Positions 27,101 to 32,730 of a stretch of DNA of 32,730 bases are shown here, in pieces. The translations under genes were made by a program, and so were the position numbers. Each line of letters starts with the position of its first letter. Within the stretch, counting starts at the first letter, position 1. Source of the DNA: Planctomycetaceae bacterium (GTDB lineage: Bacteria > Planctomycetota > Planctomycetia > Pirellulales > UBA1268); the NCBI GenBank assembly GCA_947459185.1, contig CANHCU010000034.1:1-32730 (forward strand), given 5' to 3'. The notes beneath the pieces are model-generated. The model searched no databases, was not told where the DNA came from, and was given only the letters and a program-made list of their open reading frames with translations.

Positions 27101-28339
27101 CTCCACCTGCCGCGCCCGCCGACCGGCCAGCAGGCTGTTGATGTGCCGTCGCACGCCCCCGAACGGCTGTCGCAGGCGGCGGGTTTCGTCGTCCAAGAGC
27201 TGCCGATGATCCTCCGGGAGTTGGGCCATCAGCCAGCGGTAAAACTCATCGCGGTAGCCGGCGATTCGCGGTAGCAAATCGGCCAGCGCAAGGCTCGCGG
27301 AGGAAGCTCCCGGCCCGTGCCCGGAGAGCCCCGACGCCATCAGGATCACCCCCGCTAGCACCGCCGCCGACTCGCGCCGTAGCTGTGTCTGCCGCGCCGG
27401 CTCTCGGTCAGCGGACGACTCGACCGCCGCCTCGGCCCACGACAAGATGCCATCGAGCGTGGCCTGCTGCACGACCATCCGTCGGTAGAAGCCCTGGCCG
27501 TCGATGCAGGCGGGATCCCACAGGCCGAAGAGATAGTTGGGCCTGCTTGCCGCGGGATGCATGAAATCAAAGGCCCGTGGATCGAAGGCCAATTCCTCCA
27601 ACAACGCGAGGTCGAAGTCGGCCTGCCGCAGCAGCTGTTCCGGTGCCTGCTCGAGGATTGCGAGCGCATCCTCGACGAGCCGACGATAGCGGCCATGTGC
27701 AGCCCCCGCTCCACGGATGAACAGCGGCACCGGTCGAACACGCTCATGCGGATACGACTCGGAAAGCTGACCATTCTCCAGCACGGCCACCGGCCGCCAG
27801 CCGACGTAGTCATTAAGCCGGCCGATCGCCTCCTGCACGACCGCGTCAGGATCGGTCCCGGCCACATCCCCGGCCAGATCCCCGGCCTTGTAGCTGGCAA
27901 GGATGGCCTGCGCTGCCGCCATCAGAAAGAAGGGCCGCTCCAGGCCGCCGACCGGCTGATGTTCCAGAAGATCGCCATGAAAATCACGGTAGGCCGGCAG
28001 CAGCCGGGAGAAGAGCAGGTCGATCACCGCCCTGGCCTGTGTGGCATCCCGAAAGGCAGTTTCGGTCGCCGCGAGCGTCTGGAGTCGCTCGGCCAGCAGC
28101 GCGGCCACCCCCGCCGCGGCATCGGGCCGCTCCGGGATCGGTCCGGCGGCAGTGCCGCCGGCCGGGGCCGGTTCGACGGACTCAAAAAGGGCGTTCATCG
28201 CCCGCCACACGGCCGGATCGAAGGTCCCGGAGGAGAAGTTCAGGTACCCCAGCACGACGGCCGCAGGATCGCTCGGTCGGCTGCGTTGCGGATCGGCCTG
28301 CGGATGGTTTCGGGAATCGGTGGGGGGGTCCTGCCGCAT
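24140..28339 (-). CDS. Large uncharacterised helical protein of planctomycete type
   Basis: 1399 residues from the ATG at 28339 (GAGG ten bases upstream; a GTG two codons earlier is possible). I do not recognise a characterised domain. No signal peptide and no membrane segment are visible. The N-terminal block 'VVLGYLNFSSGTFDPAVWRAMNALFESV' (about 28-55) looks conserved within planctomycetes. Most of the rest is predicted helical, with Ala-, Arg- and Leu-rich amphipathic segments. A very acidic low-complexity stretch (DADGSDGRHDDFAEEQTDDNDSSEES and on, about 725-785) divides it into two halves. It is read in one direction with the LipB-like gene and lipA and ends 13 bases before the LipB-like ATG, so the three probably form one transcript. 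A scaffold-like role is only a guess. Confidence 0.8.
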   Translation of the reverse strand: MRQDPPTDSRNHPQADPQRSRPSDPAAVVLGYLNFSSGTFDPAVWRAMNALFESVEPAPAGGTAAGPIPERPDAAAGVAALLAERLQTLAATETAFRDATQARAVIDLLFSRLLPAYRDFHGDLLEHQPVGGLERPFFLMAAAQAILASYKAGDLAGDVAGTDPDAVVQEAIGRLNDYVGWRPVAVLENGQLSESYPHERVRPVPLFIRGAGAAHGRYRRLVEDALAILEQAPEQLLRQADFDLALLEELAFDPRAFDFMHPAASRPNYLFGLWDPACIDGQGFYRRMVVQQATLDGILSWAEAAVESSADREPARQTQLRRESAAVLAGVILMASGLSGHGPGASSASLALADLLPRIAGYRDEFYRWLMAQLPEDHRQLLDDETRRLRQPFGGVRRHINSLLAGRRARQVESVALAAVLARLGRADGAERMAGMVPAASARMAARITSRVVAAQQSLRQAAADDESISARESISPRESTAALDHLDTATALLMRAVACGAVVDPWNILGLGGQFPLHEPGGESLTDSRVEDLVAITESILDGYAAVWRQAALDGPPAAAARAAAAVETLGGWWDRFATTTVSGVPHLSGREVHDSAREVIAALTRRRETAPLPPPPGFWRQEVALFSSPETHARATDCLLHEGDLDGAMGLLVHWASLLEGPAIDRSGGVWMGEATRWMARACADRSEAGRSRVRRFIELVEANTSGVADVIAAAATGREPGDSRRSGRDADGSDGRHDDFAEEQTDDNDSSEESVASAYESMVWRDSTDDGVDGGMLDLEGGGGSTLAGVASVEAAAEFMAGVCNLLADAAVGWCTIDAATGAKVSQAEIDAVSGWRESVRRLRRTLVRAAATVAGRDATPSPGMSPMEFDKLRWHRDAAAEQMIETAVQASETLWLLSARLHGPGLHRMVQTSPRRQRVGKASIGRLFAALLAGEAEATRDQLALVRSRLVGRMVLYVPLSRGGDPKRIVLARSRERLLTRLAACLPRLGLVVETAEIVHLAKALESRRPRGAASVSEFDRVFEAAAKALVERIVETATAAEPGGAKPETTLATQRILDGLSLLVPRLLDTWTAHARQLRLSVLERLRDEKSFAVIREFVERYGAGLFTQQLLSPPSLRGILRGGVRNFLEHLVDRAAGEPDEIELSESPTPQRRPTRLLEDLASGALPIKQAASRLRLVLESVAENHPEYRDWNSTTTQSDRGECLHVLLDFLRIKAEHERIAWTLRPVNMAHRVLARRSAVEAAEAWRGRMRDETGTTAESLVERLTRLESHWGVRLASVSDRVRRPFTTALEQDELEALVDPAVKELFTGSPAGAGGSLEACATRFLGVASGSGVEVPAWLDRLTTAVDRAIDRADAGLSVGLATSPALIRLPEALPWAPLPWDALQAALAK

Positions 28340-28519
28340 CGACACATTGCCTCGTTGTTTCAGGCTCGTCCGGGGGCGGCACGGGCCTCGGGGATCGCGC
28401 CGGAAGTCATGGAGTTTAGCAGTTTCGCAGGCCCTGATTTCGTGGGCTAAGCTTGGCATACGGGAATTTGCCCCCGCCGCTCCGAAAGACTCCCTGCCCC
28501 CGTTTCTCAGGCCACAGCC
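28340..28519. promoter_or_regulatory. Divergent promoter region between the large helical protein and the PQQ-propeller gene
   Basis: 180 bases that should hold the start signals of both genes. I see no near-consensus -35/-10 pair on either strand. A TGGCAT at 28455-28460 and TTGC at 28467-28470 resemble sigma-54 boxes, but the spacing is three bases too long. Confidence 0.35.
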
Positions 28520-29893
28520 ATGTTCGTCAGGATTCACGCCTCGGCTTGCTTGATCCTGCTCCTGACACTTGCCTCCGCGGCGGTTGCACCCACGCCGGCC
28601 CTCGGGCAGGCCTGCCTCGCTGGCACGGCCGCCGACGAGTTCACGGCCGATGGGGCTGGGCTGACCAGGGAGTGGATCCTGCAACTGCCCTACGTCGCCA
28701 GCGGCTACAGCCTGAATCAGGTGGTCGTGGGAGACGGCCTCGTCGTGGCGCAGACCACCGATGGCACCGTCCACGCCGTGCAGGCCGCCCCATGGGGCGA
28801 TGGCGTGCCGGCGGCCGGTGCTCCGCGTCCCGGGTCATTGCTCTGGTCACAGCGGGTCGGCTCCCGCGGTGGCCCGATCACACGGGCCGGCATCGGCCCC
28901 GATCTCGTCGCCATACCAAGTGAACAGGGCCTCACCGGCCTGGAACGGTCAACCGGCCAACTCCGCTGGCAGGAGCCCATCGGCCAGAGCGTGTCGGGAG
29001 GCGCAGCCGTGACCGGCAACTGGGTCTATGTGCCCACCTCAGCCGGTGCTGTCAACCGCTTCGCCGTTCATCCGCAGCGGCAGCCCGCGGCATCAACATC
29101 AGCGGACGAAAAATCCTCTCCGGCGAAGGCTGCCAAAAAATCACCCAAGAAGACCAAGTCCAAACGGCAGCGGAAGGAGACCATGGAGCCCATCGCGATC
29201 CATGCCGGCGGCAGCAACGACGTCGCAATCGCGCCGATCCCGTTGGTCGACGGCGTGCTGTGGTGCACGTCGGACGGGCTGCTCGTCACCCTGCAGCCAA
29301 CAGAACTCGATTGGCGGCGCGTGGAATTCTCATTGGAGAATCCGCCGGCCGGTTCGCCAGTGGTGCGGGACCGCAGTATTTTCGCAACCACCACCGCCGG
29401 CGACCTGGCCCGGATCGAACTCCCCACCGGCACCAAAGACCTGCAACTGGCCTGGCACACGGTGCTGCCGGGGCCCGCCTTCTCCGGGCCTTTTCTCTCG
29501 GGTGACACGATCGTGGTATCGCTCGGCGACCTTGGAATCGCGGCCTATTCTGCCGAGACGGGGGCCGAACTCTGGCAGACCTGCCTGACCGGCACCATCC
29601 TCGCTGTCGGTGGCGGCCGGGTGTGGCTGATCGACGAGTTGGGGAAACTTTCCGCGTTTGATCTCGCAGACGGTTCCCCCCGCGAGCGGCTCTGCCTCGG
29701 GCCGTTCACCCTGCCGGTAGTGAATACGCACTCCGACCGACTCTTGCTGGCCTCTCCGTCGGGTATGCTCGTGAGCCTGGCACCGCGTGCGACAGGCACG
29801 CCCACCCCCGCCGATCCGGCCGATCCGGCTGCTACCTCGCCCGCTGCACCGGCACGCGGACCTTCGGGTCCTGCTGCCACGCCTCGGCCATGA
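28520..29893 (+). CDS. Secreted PQQ-type beta-propeller protein
   Basis: 457 residues from the ATG at 28520. The signal peptide is 'MFVRIHASACLILLLTLASAAVAPTPALGQA' (cleavage near residue 30). Several propeller blades follow the PQQ-repeat pattern: 'GLTGLERSTGQLRWQEPIGQSVSGGAAVTGNWVYVPTSAGAVNRF', 'GIAAYSAETGAELWQTCLTGTILAVGGGRVWLIDELGKLSAFDLADG'. A Lys- and Ser-rich linker (SADEKSSPAKAAKKSPKKTKSKRQRK, about 194-219) interrupts the propeller, and the C-terminus is a Pro/Ala-rich tail. No cofactor-binding residues for a real quinoprotein dehydrogenase were seen; an outer-membrane assembly or scaffold role, as for BamB-like proteins, is possible. Its last 62 bases overlap the 3' end of mtfA on the other strand. 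Confidence 0.85.
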   Translation: MFVRIHASACLILLLTLASAAVAPTPALGQACLAGTAADEFTADGAGLTREWILQLPYVASGYSLNQVVVGDGLVVAQTTDGTVHAVQAAPWGDGVPAAGAPRPGSLLWSQRVGSRGGPITRAGIGPDLVAIPSEQGLTGLERSTGQLRWQEPIGQSVSGGAAVTGNWVYVPTSAGAVNRFAVHPQRQPAASTSADEKSSPAKAAKKSPKKTKSKRQRKETMEPIAIHAGGSNDVAIAPIPLVDGVLWCTSDGLLVTLQPTELDWRRVEFSLENPPAGSPVVRDRSIFATTTAGDLARIELPTGTKDLQLAWHTVLPGPAFSGPFLSGDTIVVSLGDLGIAAYSAETGAELWQTCLTGTILAVGGGRVWLIDELGKLSAFDLADGSPRERLCLGPFTLPVVNTHSDRLLLASPSGMLVSLAPRATGTPTPADPADPAATSPAAPARGPSGPAATPRP

Positions 29894-30617
29894 GCCCGTA
29901 GAGGTCATGATCGTACCGGTAAAGCCGGTGGGGATCCTGGAAGAAGCACTCGCTGGCCACCGCAAAAAACTCCCCTGGCCCTTCGGCGGCGTAGTCATCG
30001 AACGCGACGAACCGCCCCTCGTCAACCGCCTCCGCAAACCGTTCCCGGCAGTCGGCCATGCCCCGCATCCACTCGCGACGCGCGGTGGCCGACGCCAGCG
30101 GCGGAACGCCGTCGATCTCGCCGTCGAGCAGGTCGATGACATGGGCACATTCATGGATCACCACGCTCCGCGGTCCGTCGCGGAGCCGGCCCCCCTCGAC
30201 CACCCGCGGCCAGGAGAGCACCATGCTGCCACCGTTCCAGGTCTCGCCCAGCCGCGGTTCCTGCCACTGCAATTCACCGCCACCCTCCAGCGGCGTCGAC
30301 CGCGAGACGAGGTAGTCGCCCGGATAGACCAGCACCGACTGCAGGCGGTCAAAAAACTCGTCGGGCATCCCCAGCACGATGAGACCGGCTTGGCCGGCAA
30401 TCGACACGCGGACCTCGTCGTCGATCGTCATGCCGCGACAGCCCTCGAATCGCTTCTCGGCAATGAACACCGCGACCCACGCCCGCAGCCGCTCCCGCTC
30501 GTCAGCGGCGAGCCATTGCATCTGCCGCAGGTTTCGCCTGAGGATGTCGTCCCAGACCGGTGGCCACGGTCGATCCTGGATCGAGCGGCGTCGTCGTGAC
30601 CGCAGCCAGCCGAACAT
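29832..30617 (-). CDS. mtfA: MtfA-family zinc-dependent peptidase (M90)
   Basis: 261 residues from the ATG at 30617. The zinc motif HExxH is 'HECAH' (H155, E156, H159) in 'SVVIHECAHVIDLLDG', and a glutamate further on in 'GPGEFFAVASECFF' (E216) is the likely third ligand. Other family segments are 'LVYPGDYLV', 'GETWNGGSMVLSWPRV' and 'SECFFQDPHRLYRYDHDLYGLM'. In Enterobacteria MtfA binds the glucose repressor Mlc and has aminopeptidase activity. Mlc is not visible here, so the planctomycete target is unknown. The N-terminus is basic and Trp-rich without a clear membrane helix. The gene overlaps the propeller gene tail to tail by 62 bases. Confidence 0.93.
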   Translation of the reverse strand: MFGWLRSRRRRSIQDRPWPPVWDDILRRNLRQMQWLAADERERLRAWVAVFIAEKRFEGCRGMTIDDEVRVSIAGQAGLIVLGMPDEFFDRLQSVLVYPGDYLVSRSTPLEGGGELQWQEPRLGETWNGGSMVLSWPRVVEGGRLRDGPRSVVIHECAHVIDLLDGEIDGVPPLASATARREWMRGMADCRERFAEAVDEGRFVAFDDYAAEGPGEFFAVASECFFQDPHRLYRYDHDLYGLMAEAWQQDPKVRVPVQRAR

Positions 30618-30640
30618 GGCGACACCCGTGGCGTCTGATG

Positions 30641-30793
30641 CTAGGGCTTCAACGGCAAGGGCATCCGCCTGAAAAACAGGTCCAGTGCCAGAATCAGACA
30701 GCCGCTCGACACGGCGATGAACGACAGCAGCAGCATCGCCGTGTAGACGTTCATCGGTGGACGCGGAGCGTTGGACTTCGAATCGTCGGCCAT
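30641..30793 (-). CDS. Small single-helix membrane protein (50 residues)
   Basis: An ATG at 30793 opens 50 codons ending at TAG (30641-30643). The protein has a short polar N-terminus (MADDSKSNAPRPP), then 'MNVYTAMLLLSFIAVSSGCLILALDLFF' as one membrane helix, and a basic end (RRMPLPLKP). Tiny proteins beginning 'MNVYT' plus a hydrophobic helix are common in planctomycetes and uncharacterised. It lies between mtfA and the coiled-coil membrane protein on the same strand, 23 bases before the mtfA start. No clear ribosome binding site is visible. Codon use matches the neighbours. Confidence 0.75.
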   Translation of the reverse strand: MADDSKSNAPRPPMNVYTAMLLLSFIAVSSGCLILALDLFFRRMPLPLKP

Positions 30794-30869
30794 GGCATTC
30801 AGAAGGGTTCGGAGTCTGAGGACAGGCTCGGGACTGGGATGACGACCGGCGTACTCTTTCCAGGGGGAC

Positions 30870-31697
30870 TCAGGCTTTGAGTCGCGTGGTGACCTTGTCG
30901 CCCCGCTGGACGATGCCCCGCGAGTACTCCCTCACGAGCACGGCGATCGCGCGATCGGGTTTCACGCTCTTCACGATCGCGCGTCCCAGATACTCGTCAT
31001 TGCGATAGACCTCGATCTGGTGGCCGGTCTGGAGGCCGTCGTCGAAGCCCAGCGAGACCTCGATGGCGTCATCCGCCACGGCCATGACCACGCCGTTCAT
31101 TGTCGGCACGCGGTCCTTCGGCAGATTGTCGAGCGAGAGGCCGTTTTGCTTGAGGAGGAGGCGGGCCTGCGCGACCTGCTTTTCCAGTTGCGACTTGCGC
31201 TCGTTGGCGATCTCGAGGAACGACTCCTTTTCGTGCAGTTGTCCGGCGATTTCCGCGGCCCTGGTCACCTGTGCGTCAACCTTCTGCTGCCTCTCGCGCA
31301 CCTCGGTCTGAAGCTTTGCGACTTCCTCCCGGGCGCGGGTGAGGTCGGCCTCGACGGTCGCCAGGTCGGCGATCTTCTTCTGCATATCGGTCAACTTCTC
31401 GTCACGGGCTTCCGTGAGCTTCTTGAGCTCCTGATCCTTCTCGATGAGTGCCTGCTGAAACTTGGCGATCACCTGGTCGCGGGCCGCCTCCGACGAGGCG
31501 ACGTTCGCCGTCAGCCGCGTGATCTCCTGATTGAGACTGGACTCCTCCGCCTTGAGCTTGTCCAGATCTTCCTGCTTCTTCTTGGCGACTTCCTGCCAAT
31601 TGACGTGCGACGAATAGATCGCAACGGCAAAGCTCATGAGCATGAGGCTCATGACGAACACACCAAACACGAAGATCTTGCCGAGGACGTTTTTCAT
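30870..31697 (-). CDS. Membrane-anchored coiled-coil protein
   Basis: 275 residues from the ATG at 31697; an in-frame ATG at 31745 would add 16 polar residues before the helix. The N-terminal membrane segment is 'VLGKIFVFGVFVMSLMLMSFAVAIYSS' (about 4-30). A long coiled coil covers about residues 35-190 (QEDLDKLKAEESSLNQEITRLTANVASSE... and on). A small C-terminal beta domain follows at about 200-275: 'PTMNGVVMAVADDAIEVSLGFDDGLQTGHQIEVYRNDEYLGRAIVKSVKPDRAIAVLV', which resembles the C-terminal domain of flagellar assembly protein FlgT. The likely topology is a single anchor with an extracytoplasmic coiled coil. The family recurs in planctomycetes; its function is unknown. The short gap of 31698-31797 separates it from lnt. 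Confidence 0.82.
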   Translation of the reverse strand: MKNVLGKIFVFGVFVMSLMLMSFAVAIYSSHVNWQEVAKKKQEDLDKLKAEESSLNQEITRLTANVASSEAARDQVIAKFQQALIEKDQELKKLTEARDEKLTDMQKKIADLATVEADLTRAREEVAKLQTEVRERQQKVDAQVTRAAEIAGQLHEKESFLEIANERKSQLEKQVAQARLLLKQNGLSLDNLPKDRVPTMNGVVMAVADDAIEVSLGFDDGLQTGHQIEVYRNDEYLGRAIVKSVKPDRAIAVLVREYSRGIVQRGDKVTTRLKA

Positions 31698-31797
31698 GGT
31701 CGAACCACTGCGCTCGCGGAATGGCGACGTTTCAACGGGCGGCATGGCACCGCCTCCCGCCCGCTCCTGTCAGCCTAAGGGTTGATCGGCAGGCGGG

Positions 31798-32730
31798 TCA
31801 ACGAGTCTGCAACCTCCCTCGCCGAGACCATCCCGACAGCAGCGCGACCGCTGCAACCGCCACGCACGTCCCCAGCGGCAGACTCCCCCACACCAGCCAC
31901 GGGCTCATGCGGCCGTCCGGCATGACGCGGGCCCGCAGGGTGCCGGTGGCCCTCCTGGGGCCCCTGGCCAGCAGCCGCCCTGAACCGTCGATCCAGGCCG
32001 AAAACCCTGTGTTTGCCGCGATCGCCAGCGGTGTCCGCACTTCAACTGCCCGGAAGATCGCCGCCGTCAGGTGCATGTCGAGTTCGCTCGACCCCCAAAA
32101 CCAGCCGTCGTTGGTGAGGTTGACGATGACGTCGGGCCGGTCGCCCTGGCGGGCCAGGTCGAGCACCAGCGACCGCACCGCTTCCGGCAGGGCTGTCTCA
32201 TAGCAGATGTTCACTGCCACCCGCGAGCCGGCGATCGTCACCGCCACCGGCTGCGTGCCTGCCGTCAGGCCAGCCGGGAGCGGCGTGAGCCGGTAGAGCC
32301 AGGGGAACCGCTCAGCAAAAGGGATGTATTCACCAAACATCACGGGATGCTGCTTGCTGTAGCACGCCATCGCGACGCCCTCGGGATCGAGAAACAACCC
32401 GCAGTTGTAGTTCCTCGCGCCGGAGGGGGCGCGGGGGGTGACCACCTGCTTGTCGAGGCCAACCAGCCAGTGCGTACCATACCGCCGCGCGAAGGCTGCC
32501 AGCAGCGTGAGCCGCTCCTGCTCGAGGATGCGATGACACTGCGCCTGCCTGTCGGCGGCAGTCCCCGTCGCATCCCGGCCGGCAAGCGTCTGTTCGACCA
32601 CGCTCTCCGGCAGCACCTCGTCAGGATCGATGTCGAGCAGGCCCCACCGCCACATCGTCTCTGGCCAGACGATGAGGTCCGGCCGCGATGCGCCGGCTTC
32701 GCCCACGCTTGGTCCTTCACGCAAGCCCAG
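31798..32730 (-). CDS. lnt: Apolipoprotein N-acyltransferase, partial (5' end outside window)
   Basis: The frame is open to the right edge, so the N-terminal membrane helices are missing; 310 residues are visible. The carbon-nitrogen hydrolase domain carries the full catalytic triad: Glu in 'IVWPETMW', Lys in 'CYSKQHPVMFGEYIP' and Cys in 'VNICYETALPE'. Further family segments are 'VNLTNDGWFWGSSELDMHL' and 'VEVRTPLAIAANTGFSAWID'. A C-terminal membrane helix (WLVWGSLPLGTCVAVAAVALL) follows. The enzyme adds the third acyl chain to lipoprotein N-termini at the inner membrane, and the window encodes at least two lipoprotein substrates (3487-3975 and 10974-11414). Insertions of about 40 residues around 'VLPESVVEQTLAGRDATGTAADRQAQ' are longer than in Proteobacteria. 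Confidence 0.93.
   Translation of the reverse strand: MGLREGPSVGEAGASRPDLIVWPETMWRWGLLDIDPDEVLPESVVEQTLAGRDATGTAADRQAQCHRILEQERLTLLAAFARRYGTHWLVGLDKQVVTPRAPSGARNYNCGLFLDPEGVAMACYSKQHPVMFGEYIPFAERFPWLYRLTPLPAGLTAGTQPVAVTIAGSRVAVNICYETALPEAVRSLVLDLARQGDRPDVIVNLTNDGWFWGSSELDMHLTAAIFRAVEVRTPLAIAANTGFSAWIDGSGRLLARGPRRATGTLRARVMPDGRMSPWLVWGSLPLGTCVAVAAVALLSGWSRRGRLQTR

Noticed and set aside
28454..28471. Possible sigma-54 promoter (TGGCAT ... TTGC)
   Set aside because: The distance between the GG and GC elements is 13 bases instead of 10, so it cannot fit the sigma-54 consensus.
31746..31797. GC-rich inverted segments downstream of lnt as a terminator
   Set aside because: Only a 6-bp stem over a long loop and no T-run; not above chance at this GC content.
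1..32730. Defence system, prophage, CRISPR array or insertion sequence
   Set aside because: No cas, transposase, integrase, phage structural or toxin-antitoxin gene was recognised, and no regularly spaced direct repeats other than the coding 42-bp units.

Overview
The window looks like chromosomal DNA of a member of the Planctomycetota, probably of the Pirellulales. It is very GC-rich. It carries two DUF1559 'prepilin-like' proteins with the H-X9-DG C-terminal motif, each followed by a small carboxypeptidase-regulatory-like lipoprotein. It also has a large secreted LamG protein, a PQQ-type beta-propeller, a large lineage-type helical protein and a 50-residue one-helix membrane protein, all of which are typical of that phylum. 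No rRNA, tRNA, CRISPR array, transposase or prophage gene was seen. The placement rests on protein style, not on a database search.

Positions 1-12.5 kb are a carbohydrate-related locus arranged around a LacI-family regulator (8648-9745, +). To its left, on the minus strand, lie a LamG-domain secreted protein (5317-8436) and a tight three-gene unit: DUF1559 protein, lipoprotein (ATGA overlap) and a clan GH-A glycoside hydrolase (5120 down to 1414). Furthest left is the 5' part of a secreted protein with OB-like repeats, cut by the window edge. To the right, on the plus strand, a second DUF1559-lipoprotein pair leads into an acetylxylan-esterase-like hydrolase that has lost its N-terminus. A near-palindromic candidate operator sits in the divergent LacI/LamG intergenic region.

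Positions 12.6-17.1 kb hold a coiled-coil protein with six 14-residue repeats, preceded by a near-consensus sigma-70 promoter, then a secreted alpha/beta hydrolase and a DinG/XPD-type helicase. Two families of short repeats occur here. One is a pair of about 30-nt REP-like elements flanking the hydrolase. The other is a pair of small hairpins with a compensatory base-pair change flanking the helicase.

Positions 17.1-24.1 kb contain argH, a secreted HEAT-like protein with a degenerate receiver-like domain, and an overlapping sigma-54 activator without a receiver domain. A gene-free inverted-repeat element follows, then a lipoylation pair on the minus strand: lipA, and a LipB-like protein lacking the expected catalytic Lys and Cys. 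The LipB-like gene lies just downstream of a 1399-residue uncharacterised protein (24140-28339).

Positions 28.5-32.7 kb contain a secreted PQQ-type propeller (+) whose tail overlaps mtfA (-). After mtfA come the 50-residue membrane protein, a membrane-anchored coiled-coil protein and the C-terminal part of apolipoprotein N-acyltransferase (lnt), cut by the right window edge.
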